In this document: piece by piece, positions 16,066 through 27,093 of the stretch
Layout of the letters: every line of letters begins with the position of its first letter
How positions within the stretch are numbered: position 1 is the stretch's first letter
From: Melieria omissa
Taxonomy: Eukaryota; Arthropoda; Insecta; Diptera; Ulidiidae
Assembly: GCA_963971225.1 (NCBI GenBank)
Contig: CAXARI010000001.1
Coordinates: forward strand, 316,001 to 380,000
Direction of reading: 5' to 3'
DNA: 64,000 nt
Translations under genes and position numbers: made by a program
The notes under the pieces: model-generated
The model's database searches: none
Told to the model about the DNA's origin: nothing
What the model saw: only the letters and a program-made list of their open reading frames with translations

Positions 16066-17523
16066 AAAAGTCTGCGTCCCGCTGACTATGGTTGCCAGAG
16101 GATGTTGCGTGGCAGCTTGGGCTCCCGCTGGTTCCTGGAGTGGCGGGATGCCCGTCTTCATCGTTAGTCTTCGCCAAAAGAGGTATGCCAAGCAAGCCAT
16201 TACTGAAAAGATCAGAGAATCTGCAACGACAGAAAGGTTAGTCATATTCTTCAGGTGCCCCATGTACTTGAAGTTTTGTAAGTGGCCATCGTGCACATAT
16301 TCTAAGGTTGGCTTTAGACCGCGATTCGTTATGTTGTGGAGGACTGGCGGTAGTGCCAAGAGTCTTGTCACGGATCTGCTAGAATAAGTCTCGTTTCCCA
16401 ACTCGATGGTTTCGTTGTTTAGCTGGATGACGAAGGTTCCCTCCAATAATCTGGTGTAATTTTCTGCCCTGATGGTTCCCTTGAAATTGGTGAGAAATAG
16501 TGTGTTGTCGTCTATCGTCTCGATCACCTCCTTGTCGCTGGGTACGTAGTGGCATTCAGCGTCGCCTCCTTTAATCACTCGTGGCAGGCAGCTATCTTCG
16601 GGCAGCACTTCTATCTCCTCGGGGTAGCAGATCGTTGAATTGCTGATGTGTGTGCACGTTCCGGTGATGCCGAACGTTTCTCTTTGGTTAACCAGCATCT
16701 TGGTATAATTGAGAGCTAGTTGTTTGCCCTCTGAGATGGTGGCTCTTGTTGTTAGAAGATGATACCTTTCGTTCTTGGTTTTCGGCAGTGAGAGCACATA
16801 CAGCAGCAGCGTACCGTTCGTGTAGACTGAAGGCTTCCCATACTCGATAGCTTCAATCGCGTTCTGGTACGGCAACGTCTCTATTTCCGATATAACTTGA
16901 TTGATCTCTTCCTTGTCGAGGAGGTTAGTGTTCACGATCCCGTTCTTTGCCATTTGGCATGCCCTTACGACTTCATCTACCTGTTTTTTTAGTATAAGCA
17001 CCTTACTCATAATGTTGCGTCCTGGCTCCATCGTTTCTACGTATTTTGAAACGTTGTTGACCTTCGTTATCATTTCGTTAACCTTGGCTATGACATCACT
17101 CGTGGCCTCCAAGATGCCGTTATTGATTTTGTATTGCTGATTGTTGTTCTCCCAGATTTCTTTCTCTGAATTCAGCACCTGATTCCAATCGGTGGCATCG
17201 GGTGAACCAGCTATCCATTTCCACGCAGCTCCCAGCCAGTCAATGGAGCGAGTCTTCCTCTTGCTGCTGCGAAGTTCGTCAAGGCGGTCATTAATTTGGT
17301 TTACGTAGTAGTCAAAAATAGCCTTGTCTTCTGTGCTCCTCAGCGCGTCTTGGGCCACCGCAGTAATCTTCTTTGCCGCTTCCTTAAGGGATCCTGTATT
17401 GATGACGTGCACCATTTTGAAATGCCCACTGATGACCCATGCGTTCCCGTGTTGAATCGTCACCACAGGCGCCTTGTAGTTGAATATCCGGACGCCATTT
17501 GCTACCGTCAGGAGGTGTAGCAA

Positions 17524-18347
17524 CCTAGCTTAGGATAGTTGATTAGGTGTAAAATTTGTTAAGACTTATCTGTTAATGTGTTAACTAGTTAGTTAAAAAA
17601 TTTGTATTAGGTTACTTTTTTGTAGTTAGTGGGAATTGGTATAAGGTATTTTAATATTACAAAATATAATATAGGATAATGATCTGGAGGTCCAGTAACG
17701 TATTTTAGGTAGTTATGCACCTATTTTCCTTTTTGTTTAATTAACATTATTTCTTTTCTTTTTTCTTTTTATTTTATTTTCATATATATTCTATGCGCAT
17801 GGTACCATTCTGTCGTTCTCAAACGGGGAGTTGAGCCCCAATACCTGGGTTCTTCTTGCCAGGTATCTGCCATATTTGTTGGGACTTGGGTACTGCGACG
17901 GGTGTGTGATAACATTATTTCTTTTTTCCTATTTGATTTTAACAGTATTCATGATACTTGAATAATTTTTTGTACATCTTAATTTTCTATTTTTATTAAA
18001 AAAAAACTTGTTCTCTTTTTTTTTGATTGTTTCTTGACGGTACGTAAAAAGCATATCTCTTTCTTGTGTGTGAGTGTATATTTTGTGCGGTTTTACGTGC
18101 AGTTGTATTTTATTTTGTGTGCTGGTGCGAATATGTGCTGGTGTAAGTGCTTATGTGATTGAATTTATTGCATTTTATGTTATACTTATATTGTTACGTA
18201 TATTCTAGTATATAAGATATTTATTGATTGATTTACTGACGTACTTCAGCGTACAAGATTGCTGATTGTATTTTATGTGGTCTTTACTAATTTATAAAAT
18301 TTCTTTTATATTTTAATTGCATATATTTTTTCATATTTTATGTTATT
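17524..18347 (-). other. Pol-env spacer of errantivirus B
   Basis: AT-rich non-coding DNA with one GC-richer patch. Two adjacent inverted repeats lie at 17825-17839 (GGGG/CCCC, 7-nt loop) and 17841-17866 (ATACCTGG/CCAGGTAT, 10-nt loop). The repeat TTTTATGTTAT occurs at 18173-18183 and 18336-18346; the 163 bp between these copies is absent from the B-type piece in element C. Confidence 0.65.
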
Positions 18348-19841
18348 TTATTTTTTTGGAGTGCAACTCTTGATATGGGCCTTGTGAATTCTTCTTCCAC
18401 TTTCCGTCGTTACTGTCACCCTATTGTCTTTAGATACTATCTCTTTACGGTACAATGGTTTGTTTTTCCCTTTTATTGTCTTGATTGCTACGAAAATTTC
18501 CTCGCCCTTCCTATATGTTCTTGGTTTTGACCTTCTTGCATTTCTGCGTGTGTTCTGCAGTCGGAGGTTTTTTCGAATAAGCCCCCTTAAATCATTGTTT
18601 ACCTTTGCTTGGAAGTCGACTAGATTTTGGTAGTTTATCTTCTGAACTCTATTAAAAAATATATCGCTGGGTCTTTTCTTGGTTACAGAATGTATTGTGT
18701 TGTTATATCTGTCAGTAGCGACGTTCACTAGTTCCTTAACCTTAAGGTCAGGATACTCCCTTCTAAGGCATCGGTAAATTTCCAAGATGGTAGAGTGAAG
18801 TCGTTCCACTTGCCCATTTACTTCGCTCCTTTGTGAAGGGGTGAAGTAAAGCCGAATCCTCAGAGCTTTTATAAGGTTCTGGATTATGGGACTAATCAGA
18901 CTCCTTTCATTATCTGCAACCAGAATTTTGGGTACTGTGAAGTAATGTAAAATTTTTATAAGTTTTGACCTAACATGTAGTACGGATCTATCTTTGAGGT
19001 GAAACAATTTGGCAAATTTCGAAAATTTATCTATGCAACTCACGAACTTTTCCCCTTGAATTTCCATGATATCCATGTGAAGGATTTCACACGCGTACTT
19101 TGGGACGGGGGTTTCTTGGAATTCCGGGTGTGTGGGATGTCTGTCATATTTGTTAATGTTACACACGTCACAGGTGGAGGCATACTTTTTCACAAGACTG
19201 TTCATCCTTGGAAAATAGAAGGTTTCTAATATTTGCTCTTTATTTTCTCGCGCATTTCGGTGAGCCCTATTATGCTCCGTTCTTATAATGTAGAATTTGC
19301 GCTCTTCAGTTGTCACGTCCTCTACAATTCTTTGCGTGATACGAATTTTGTATTTAGAAAAGTTGTTGACATATATTTCTTGGAGTAGGTGAATGTATTC
19401 CTCGGGAATTTTCACTCCATTAATTACATTTGGATTTAATCTCTCTTTAAGAAGCTGTACAAGTTTCCCTTTGTTGAAATATGGTATGGTCAGATAATGG
19501 CGTGTGTATCCCGGATGCGGGTTTTCACAGGAGAGGAGTTCTTTACCTATTCTGATGATTATTTGGCATCGAAATGCGTTAATAGGACATTCCACATGCG
19601 GAATCAAGTCTGAGCTGTCTTGATCCGCGCTGTGCATCGTGGCACCCTCACTTGCAGTGTCTGTTATTGAATCCTTACCCTCACTTGCTGTATCTGTTAT
19701 CGAATCGTTACCCTCACTTGCTGTTTGCGTGTCACTTTGACCTTCGATGGCTGTCTCTGTTTCTGAAGTATATTCCCGACCTTCGCTAGCTGTATCCGTA
19801 TCGCTTGGTTCAGCTCCTGTGGATGCTGTCAAGTGGTTCAC
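18348..19841 (-). CDS. pol: Pol C-terminal part: linker and integrase (element B)
   Basis: An open frame starting at the RNase H deletion junction (no real start codon). It has a TDTASEG-type repetitive linker, then integrase: zinc domain H-x3-H (HNRAH) and CDVCN, core HMDIME, ADNERS and VNGQVERLHS with 35 residues between the second Asp and the Glu, and a basic C-terminal domain ending near HIKSC. Integrase joins the DNA copy to the chromosome. It is out of frame with the upstream RT part, so it is not expressed as one Pol. Confidence 0.88.
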   Translation of the reverse strand: MNHLTASTGAEPSDTDTASEGREYTSETETAIEGQSDTQTASEGNDSITDTASEGKDSITDTASEGATMHSADQDSSDLIPHVECPINAFRCQIIIRIGKELLSCENPHPGYTRHYLTIPYFNKGKLVQLLKERLNPNVINGVKIPEEYIHLLQEIYVNNFSKYKIRITQRIVEDVTTEERKFYIIRTEHNRAHRNARENKEQILETFYFPRMNSLVKKYASTCDVCNINKYDRHPTHPEFQETPVPKYACEILHMDIMEIQGEKFVSCIDKFSKFAKLFHLKDRSVLHVRSKLIKILHYFTVPKILVADNERSLISPIIQNLIKALRIRLYFTPSQRSEVNGQVERLHSTILEIYRCLRREYPDLKVKELVNVATDRYNNTIHSVTKKRPSDIFFNRVQKINYQNLVDFQAKVNNDLRGLIRKNLRLQNTRRNARRSKPRTYRKGEEIFVAIKTIKGKNKPLYRKEIVSKDNRVTVTTESGRRIHKAHIKSCTPKK

Positions 19842-21584
19842 ATTTGTTTTTAGCCTGGAAAGGGCGTCCGGGTTGGTGGTCGGTATAAATTCTAATTTTC
19901 TTTGCGCCGTACAAGTATGAGCGAAGGTTGTCGAGAGCCCATACTATAGCGAGCATCTCTTTCTCATTTGTCGCGTAGTTTTCTTCTGTCTTGTTCAAAG
20001 AGCGCGAGATGTACGCTATTGGCTTATCCTTTCGGGGTTCTCCCTGGGACAGCACGGCACCAATTGCGTAATTTGAGGCGTCAGTTGTCAGATTAAATGA
20101 TTTTTCGAAGTCTGGAAAAGCGAGTATTTCTGAAGAGGTTAAGAGTTCTTTTAAATTGTTGAACGCTTGCAAAGCCGTTGAATCTAAACTAATAGAAACT
20201 TTTCTCGATTGGTTAGCCTTTACTTGAGAATTTTCCCCACGGGTGAGATTTGTGAGTGGTTTTGCTACCTTGGCATAATCTCGAATAAACTTGCGGTAGT
20301 ACGACGTCATCCCTAGGAATCGTTTCAATTCTTTTAAGTTGCTTGGTGGCAACATTTGTTGGATTGCTGCAACTTTACCTGGGTCGGCCTTGATACCATC
20401 AGTCGTAATAATGTATCCTAAAAATTCAACCTCTTCCCTCATAAAGTGTGTTTTTTCCAAGTTTACCCTCAGGTTAGCTTCCAACAATGTTGCAAAGACG
20501 GTCTCTATGTTTTGTAGATGCTCGTCCACAGTTTTTCCAAAGACGATTATATCATCGATGTACACGTAGCAAATTTTCCCAATATGCTTCTTCAGTACAT
20601 CGTCAATCATTCTTTGGAAAATTGCGGGCGCATTCTTAAGACCGAATGGTAGGCGCAAGAATTCGTACTTGCCGTTCATCGTGGAGAACGCAGTTTTAGG
20701 GATGTCGGATTCTTTCATCAATATTTGATGAAAGCCTGATGTTAGATCGAGGGTGGTGAAATACTTTGCTGCTCCCAGGCTTACCAGAGTTGAGTTAATA
20801 TCAGGGATGGGGTACGTGTCAGCTATGGTTACCGCGTTCAGGCGTTTGAAATCGATCACCATTCGGTATTGCTTTTCCCCTGAAGGCTTAGGCTTTTTCG
20901 GAACTACCCATATCGGAGAATTGTATGGGCTTTTTGAAGGTCGAATAATGCCTTCAGTTAGGAGTTCATGAACCTGTTTTTCTACTTCCGATCTCATGCA
21001 CGCCGGGTATGGATAACTTTTGGTGTAAATGGGCTCGTCTGTACTAGTTTTTATCTCTGCCTTGACTGACGTTTCTACACTAACCCCTGCACTGAGTGGC
21101 TCAAATAGTTCCGAATATTTTTCCAAAAGTGATTCCAAAGATCTTACTTCCCCGTTTCTCACATTAGGCGTCTGCAACAGGTGCAAGCCTTTCGCGACCC
21201 TGTTCCTCAGATTCAGTGTAATTCCAGGCTGCAACGTTATTTTGTGGTTTTTTCGGTCTATCACCGCCCCTAGTTGCTTAAGCGTGTCGTCTCCGATTAT
21301 TCCGTCGAAAGATTTGAGCCCCGGAAGCACATAGAATGTAATTGGGGTCTCAATTCCTACACACTTGAAAAATTTCCCGGTAGTCTTTCTGTTGATGGGA
21401 ATCGGGCCAGCAACTGTTTGGACAGGGAAAGGAGAATTTACAGGCGAGGATTGTTTAGCCAACTTTGGGCTGACGAAGTTCTTATTGGCCCCCGTATCTA
21501 TCAGAAAATCCAAAGTTTCCCCGTTCTTGCACGATTTCGAGATGTAGGGTACACTCGAAATTCGTTCCCCCCGAGTTTGTCCGT
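19810..21584 (-). pseudogene. pol: Pol N-terminal part: protease, RT and truncated RNase H (element B)
   Basis: The -1 frame after gag, continuous through VPYI to the protease active site FLIDTGANKNFV and RT (VIDFKRLNAV, LDLTSGFHQI, YVYIDDIIVFG) into RNase H (LTTDASNYAIGA, NEKEMLAIVWAL, IYTDHQP). At about 19860 roughly 118 bp present in A (between DHQP and DALSR) are missing. The frame shifts and ends at 19810. Unlike A, protease and RT are in one frame here. Confidence 0.88.
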
Positions 21585-21601
21585 CTAAATGAAAAACGCA
21601 G

Positions 21602-21621
21602 GGGGATGATCCCCTAAAAAA
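21602..21621 (-). promoter_or_regulatory. -1 frameshift site T TTT TTA with adjacent inverted repeat (element B)
   Basis: On the minus strand, bases 21621-21615 read T TTT TTA in the gag frame, a classic retroviral slippery heptamer. The following GGGGATCATCCCC can form a short hairpin, though it is closer than the usual 5-9 nt spacer. Pol is in the -1 frame here. Confidence 0.75.
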
Positions 21622-21786
21622 TCCTGATCATCATCTAGGGTTCCAGTATCAGTGTCCTCCTGTGCGTGTTGACTTAGATTTTCTTCTTCGGCTAACGCTT
21701 CGAGGTTGAACAGCCGCTGCTGTTTTTGTGGGAAGTTTGCAGAGGCCGCGCGCCTCTTAAACGGATTCATATTATTGGTGTCGGGT

Positions 21787-21798
21787 CGATTCATATAA
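21787..21798. repeat. Target-site duplication of I-clade element, left copy
   Basis: CGATTCATATAA, repeated exactly at 27121-27132 on the far side of the element. Confidence 0.95.
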
Positions 21799-22046
21799 CA
21801 GTGCGAAAAGAACTTTCAGCGTAGACAGACGTACAAAGCAAACGCGTTGTCAGCTTACATTCGTTGATCTACAAGCCGGTTTTACAACAAACTCGCGCGA
21901 GACAATAAAGTGCATTACAACAAAGTAAACCGTTACATTCAGCAGTGAAAACTGAACTGAACTGAACAGCAGTGAAAGAAGCACAAAGCAAAATCACAAA
22001 GCAAAATCACAAACTAACATCAGACCACACTGCAGCTAGCAAAACC

Positions 22047-23264
22047 ATGCTAGACCCACCTGATATTTGGAGGAGAAATCCCCCTAACCCGGACGAACCA
22101 AAGTTCCTTACAATCACCAGAACTGACAATGAAAATCTCACAAGACTATCCCCCTTTATAATCAAAAAAACAATAGACTACACTTGCGGCGGAGAGGTAG
22201 AAATGTGCAAAAAAACACGCTCTGGCACACTACTAATAAAAACAAAAAACATAACTCAAGCAAATAAACTCTTAAAACTAACATCAATACATAACAACAT
22301 ACCAATTACCGTCGCACTTCATAAAACTCTCAACATTAGCAAATGCGTAATTTACTCCAACGACCTACGCGAAATAGACGAAACAACAATTCTCAATGAA
22401 TTAAAACCGCAAAACATAATCGAAATAAAAAAAATCCTAAAAAAACATGACAACATATTAACAGAAACCGGACTCTTAATAATCACCATCAACTCCCAAA
22501 CACTACCAGAATATATAAACATAGGATACGAAAAGGTAAAAGTTCGTCCCTACATCCCGCTGCCCATCAGATGCAACAACTGTCTTCGTTTTGGGCACAT
22601 CAACAAATCATGCAAGAACACAAAACTATGCAACAACTGTGGCCAGGCTTTCCATCTAAACATCGAAACAAATGAAATTTGCTATGCCAAAAAAACATGT
22701 GTCAACTGCACAGATAATCAACTGCCGTCAACCAATCACGCCTCAACTGACAAAGGATGCCCCATTTTTATAAAAGAACGCGAAATCCAAACTATTAAAA
22801 CCCTAGAAAAAGTAAGCAACAAAAAAGCCTACACAATATACAATAACCGACATCCAACCAACGACGCATTATACTCCACCGTTACTAAAAACGAATCCTC
22901 TTTCCACACAAATGTAAACAAAACAAACACCACTACAAACACAACTAATTCAACAAACGTCGTCCAATTAAAAAGAACGCAAACATCATATAATGACCTG
23001 GATCTAACCAGCAATTTAGAAAATCTCACATCCCAAGCGACAACAACCACTACACAACCATCAAAAATGCAGTCATCCCAACCCCTTCCGGACTCTAAAA
23101 TTAAAATTCTACCCAAAAACATCTCTAACAGGCTAAAATCAAAACTAAAAGCAAAAACAACTAATAGATCTAACAAAATAAGCACAAAACCTCAATTACC
23201 TTCAACTGAACCCTTGGACGTCGACGACACCTCGGATTCGATGTCCTTCGAACAATACCCATAA
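22047..23264 (+). CDS. ORF1p of I-clade element (nucleic-acid-binding, CCHC)
   Basis: 405 codons from the ATG at 22047 (MLDPPDIWRRNPPNPDEP). The frame is open further upstream, but only non-ATG codons exist there. The centre holds three zinc knuckles in the arrangement typical of I/Jockey ORF1: CNNCLRFGHINKSC, CNNCGQAFHLN..C and CVNC..H..C, followed by PIFIKEREIQTIK. The C-terminal third is Thr/Ser/Asn-rich and low complexity. The protein coats element RNA and helps form the retrotransposition particle. The coding strand is strongly A-rich. Confidence 0.9.
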   Translation: MLDPPDIWRRNPPNPDEPKFLTITRTDNENLTRLSPFIIKKTIDYTCGGEVEMCKKTRSGTLLIKTKNITQANKLLKLTSIHNNIPITVALHKTLNISKCVIYSNDLREIDETTILNELKPQNIIEIKKILKKHDNILTETGLLIITINSQTLPEYINIGYEKVKVRPYIPLPIRCNNCLRFGHINKSCKNTKLCNNCGQAFHLNIETNEICYAKKTCVNCTDNQLPSTNHASTDKGCPIFIKEREIQTIKTLEKVSNKKAYTIYNNRHPTNDALYSTVTKNESSFHTNVNKTNTTTNTTNSTNVVQLKRTQTSYNDLDLTSNLENLTSQATTTTTQPSKMQSSQPLPDSKIKILPKNISNRLKSKLKAKTTNRSNKISTKPQLPSTEPLDVDDTSDSMSFEQYP

Positions 23265-23325
23265 ATAGCTGTCAAATTAGTATATTCTGTATACTTCTTA
23301 GTGACAGCCATCCCAACATTTGCCG

Positions 23326-26300
23326 ATGAACCTCAAAATTCTCCAGTGGAATTTGAATGGCTTCAACAATAACCTACACGAACTACAAATTCTAATAAAA
23401 ACACACAGCCCTGACATCATAGCTCTACAAGAAACGCACCTCAACCACAATAACATAAATATCAACAACTATACTTCAACAACAAGCAATAGCCAAACAA
23501 CACGCGCAAAAGGTGGTACAGCCATCCTAGTTAAAAAAAATCTCAGCCACAAATTTCTTAGCCCACCAAACTCCCTTCAAGCAACCATAGCGGAAATAAA
23601 TATAAACATAACGATCACTGTTGTATCACTATACATCCCTCCGTCCGAGAACATTTCGCAATCAGAAATTACTGCATTATTAAACAGCATAAACACACGA
23701 ATTATATTGGTAGGGGATCTCAACGCGCATAGCACTTTATGGGGATCCAATAAAACAAACTCAAGAGGCAAAATAATAGAGTCGCTATCAACACATTCAA
23801 ACCTAATAGTTCTAAACACGGGAGCACCCACACACCTATCCACCCATTCAACTTTCACACATGTAGATATAGCACTCGCTTCATCAAATCTGGCACCCTT
23901 ACTAAACTGGAATGTAGCAAACGACATACATGGTAGCGATCACTATCCTATCATAATAACGTATGACAACAACACTCAGCTTACAACTAGAAAACATATC
24001 GCACGCTTTAAGACGACAGAAGCAAACTGGGCCAAATTCCAAAATTTACTGAACTCAAAAATAAGTAGCACTACAGTCTCAAACAACACCAACAAAGAAG
24101 CAGCCAAACTACACAAATGGATAATTGCCGCAGCAAATGAATCCATTCCACACACACATCCACAACCTACACTGAAAAAGAAAGTCTACTGGTGGAACAA
24201 CAATTTAGCACAACTACGATTAACTAAGCAAAATCTTTGGCACAAATTTAAAAACAACACCACAAGCGTAAATAGAATCGCATACAAAAAGGCTAACGCC
24301 ATTTTCAAAAAACACGCCAAAATAGCAAAGAGAGAGGCTTTCGCTGAATACACAAACACAATAAACCCTAACACACCAATCAAAACTATCTGGCACAACA
24401 TAAACAAACTATATGGAAAATACAATTCAACCGACATTAAAATGATAAAAAACAATCCAAACAACACTCTAACTGACCCAACTCAAATCGCCACATGCTT
24501 TGCAAAAAAATGGTCCACATACTCCAACGATGAAAACTTTGACAGAACTTTTTTAAATACAAAATACACAGAAAACACAACAAATGACATGAACTACTCA
24601 TTAAACAAATACGCAAGCAAAACGGAAATGAATATTAGTTTAACCGAGCTAAATGCTGCATTAACCACACTGAAAGGAGATACCCCCGGCCGCGACAAAA
24701 TAAATTATAGAATGCTTAAAAATCTTCCACACATAGCCAAACAAAGACTACTAAATATTTACAATACCATCTTTAACACTAGCATTATTCCACAGCAATG
24801 GAAAACAGCCACAATCATTCCTCTACAAAAACCACAAAAACAACCAGATTCATTAGACGGTTACCGACCAATTTCACTCCTCTCTTGTGTAAGCAAACTA
24901 ATGGAAAAAATTATCGCAAAACGACTAGTCTGGTTCATGCAAAGAAACAATTTACTAGCACAAAACCAAGTTGCATACAAAAACAATAAAAGCACACTTG
25001 ACGCACTCTTGTTTCTAGATCATATAACAACAAAAGCATTATCAACCCGCAACCATATGTCAATCATTTCAATTGATTTTGAGAAAGCGTTTGACCGAAT
25101 CGGCATACACACAATTCTGAACCAATTGATAGAGTGGAAGGTAGGAAAAAAGATAATATCCTATATAAAGTCTTTTCTGGTGAATAGGAAATTTCAAGTA
25201 CTGGTAAACGGTCATCTTTCCGAAATTTACTCCCTGCAAAACGGGATACCACAAGGCTCGCCTTTATCGGTAGTACTATTCCAAATTGCTTTTGAGAAGC
25301 TCAACAAAATCATTCTCCAACATAAACAATTTAGACACGGAATATATGCAGACGATTTGTATATCACAGCCAAATACAAATCAAACCAATCTCTACAAAA
25401 CGAATTTAATAAACTTAGTACGGACATCAACGAATGGTGCAAGTGGAATGGAGCAAAGATCTCGACAACAAAATGCAAAATTCTACACATCTGCAGGAAA
25501 AGGGAATGCAACCCCCCAATACTTCACCTCAATAACACAACAATAAATTACGTGGATAAACTAAAAATCCTAGGTCTCACTTTCAACAAAAGATACAACT
25601 GGACAGAACATATTGAATACTTAAAAAAAGAACTAACGAAGAGACTCAACTTAGTAAAATGCCTCACTAGCTTTCACAGCAATACACACATCAACACCTC
25701 CATAAACATTTTAAAAGCGATTCTAATATCCAAACTAGACTACGGTTTAGCTATATACGGACGTACAACCAAAAATAACATAAACAAACTAAAATCAATT
25801 TACCATGCTGCAGCAAGATACTGCTTAGGCGCATTTACATCTACACCAATAGCAAACGTCCTAACGGAGGCCGGCCTACCTACAATCGAACACAGAATAA
25901 AAGAAGCAACAGCTAAATTGTTTACCAAAATAATCAGCCCAACTGAAAAACCAAACTACTACAATTTCAAAAACATTCAAAAACAAACCAAACTAAAATT
26001 TCCATCCGCCATTCACAACAGCATAAACGTCGCAAAAAGCTTTGGACTCACTCACCACCAAAAGATAAATTATGTACCAAAAAACCCACCATGGACTTTC
26101 TCCAAGAAATGTATAATAGACCAACTAACTTGTTTAAAGAAAGACAGCATCAACTGTACAATATATATCAAATCATTTTTAGAAGTAAAAAATTCATACA
26201 AGGACTGGAAATTCCACTACACGGACGGATCAAAAACAAATTCTGGCGTCAGTTACGCAATAATTAACAACAATTACCAAATTGAACGCCTTGCACAGCT

Positions 26301-27012
26301 AGACGACAACTGCTCGATCTTTACAGCGGAATCAGAGGCAATATTATATGCCTTAAAAATCTTTCAACCACGTAATGGCAAACACATCATCTGCACCGAT
26401 TCATTATCGGCAATTCGAGCAACTCTCAACACAATTCACCAAAACAACACAATAATGGAAATTCGAGATATCCTCACACAACATCAACACAAATTAAAAC
26501 TAATGTGGGTTCCCAGTCACGTTGGCATCAAAGGCAACGAAATCGCAGACAATGCCGCAAAATTTGCACTACAAGCGCCAATACTCTTACAGCAGACATC
26601 GACCAAATCGGACCTAAATCGTCTTATAAAACAACACGTAACAAAAATACGAATGGAAGAATGGGAAAATTACCAACATTACTACAAAAAATACAACTTG
26701 GAAGCCAAACCGACATCATACCCTAGTGACTGCAAAAGAATATACATAAAAAAATGCACACGTTTAAGACTAGGACACACATTACTTACTCACCAACACC
26801 TAATGGAAAGAACAAGCGCACCTCTATGCAAACTGTGCAACACCCAGCAAATCTCAATTCAACACATCACAGAAGAATGTCATGTCATCAAACAAACACA
26901 AGAACAACTCAACCTACCCCCTTTATCAGCCCTTCTCAGTAATTTCACCAAAGAAAATGTATATAAAGTTATGAACATTTTAAGAGAATGTGGCATCCTT
27001 TACAACATCTAA
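23326..27012 (+). CDS. ORF2p of I-clade element: endonuclease, RT, RNase H
   Basis: 1,228 codons from the ATG at 23326. APE-type endonuclease (LQWNLNGFNNN, LQETHL, GDLNAHSTLWGS, GSDHYPI) occupies about residues 1-230. RT is in the middle (DGYRPISLLS, IDFEKAFDRI, NGIPQGSPLSVVLF, catalytic YADDLYIT). RNase H follows (HYTDGSK, AESEAILYAL, CTDSLSAI, WVPSHVGIKGNEIADNAA) with all acidic residues, and a C-terminal C-x2-C-x8-H-x4-C motif (CKLCNTQQISIQHITEEC). It nicks target DNA and reverse-transcribes its RNA there. No stop or shift is seen, so it is potentially active. A 61-bp gap separates it from ORF1. Confidence 0.93.
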   Translation: MNLKILQWNLNGFNNNLHELQILIKTHSPDIIALQETHLNHNNININNYTSTTSNSQTTRAKGGTAILVKKNLSHKFLSPPNSLQATIAEININITITVVSLYIPPSENISQSEITALLNSINTRIILVGDLNAHSTLWGSNKTNSRGKIIESLSTHSNLIVLNTGAPTHLSTHSTFTHVDIALASSNLAPLLNWNVANDIHGSDHYPIIITYDNNTQLTTRKHIARFKTTEANWAKFQNLLNSKISSTTVSNNTNKEAAKLHKWIIAAANESIPHTHPQPTLKKKVYWWNNNLAQLRLTKQNLWHKFKNNTTSVNRIAYKKANAIFKKHAKIAKREAFAEYTNTINPNTPIKTIWHNINKLYGKYNSTDIKMIKNNPNNTLTDPTQIATCFAKKWSTYSNDENFDRTFLNTKYTENTTNDMNYSLNKYASKTEMNISLTELNAALTTLKGDTPGRDKINYRMLKNLPHIAKQRLLNIYNTIFNTSIIPQQWKTATIIPLQKPQKQPDSLDGYRPISLLSCVSKLMEKIIAKRLVWFMQRNNLLAQNQVAYKNNKSTLDALLFLDHITTKALSTRNHMSIISIDFEKAFDRIGIHTILNQLIEWKVGKKIISYIKSFLVNRKFQVLVNGHLSEIYSLQNGIPQGSPLSVVLFQIAFEKLNKIILQHKQFRHGIYADDLYITAKYKSNQSLQNEFNKLSTDINEWCKWNGAKISTTKCKILHICRKRECNPPILHLNNTTINYVDKLKILGLTFNKRYNWTEHIEYLKKELTKRLNLVKCLTSFHSNTHINTSINILKAILISKLDYGLAIYGRTTKNNINKLKSIYHAAARYCLGAFTSTPIANVLTEAGLPTIEHRIKEATAKLFTKIISPTEKPNYYNFKNIQKQTKLKFPSAIHNSINVAKSFGLTHHQKINYVPKNPPWTFSKKCIIDQLTCLKKDSINCTIYIKSFLEVKNSYKDWKFHYTDGSKTNSGVSYAIINNNYQIERLAQLDDNCSIFTAESEAILYALKIFQPRNGKHIICTDSLSAIRATLNTIHQNNTIMEIRDILTQHQHKLKLMWVPSHVGIKGNEIADNAAKFALQAPILLQQTSTKSDLNRLIKQHVTKIRMEEWENYQHYYKKYNLEAKPTSYPSDCKRIYIKKCTRLRLGHTLLTHQHLMERTSAPLCKLCNTQQISIQHITEECHVIKQTQEQLNLPPLSALLSNFTKENVYKVMNILRECGILYNI

Positions 27013-27093
27013 TATTCAAATAATCGGCCGAAAGCCTTAGATGCTAGTGCCTTAGTTTTAAGTTTGTTTTATAATTTATTTATTAAATAAACT

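Larger units (their letters stand above)
21585..21798 (-). pseudogene. gag: Gag of errantivirus B, 3' part after the I insertion
   Basis: The C-terminal ~70 codons of gag, matching element A Gag at NFPQKQQR(L/I)FN. Acidic tail, TAG stop at 21587-21585. It begins in the target-site duplication (21787-21798) copied when the I-clade element inserted. Confidence 0.88.
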
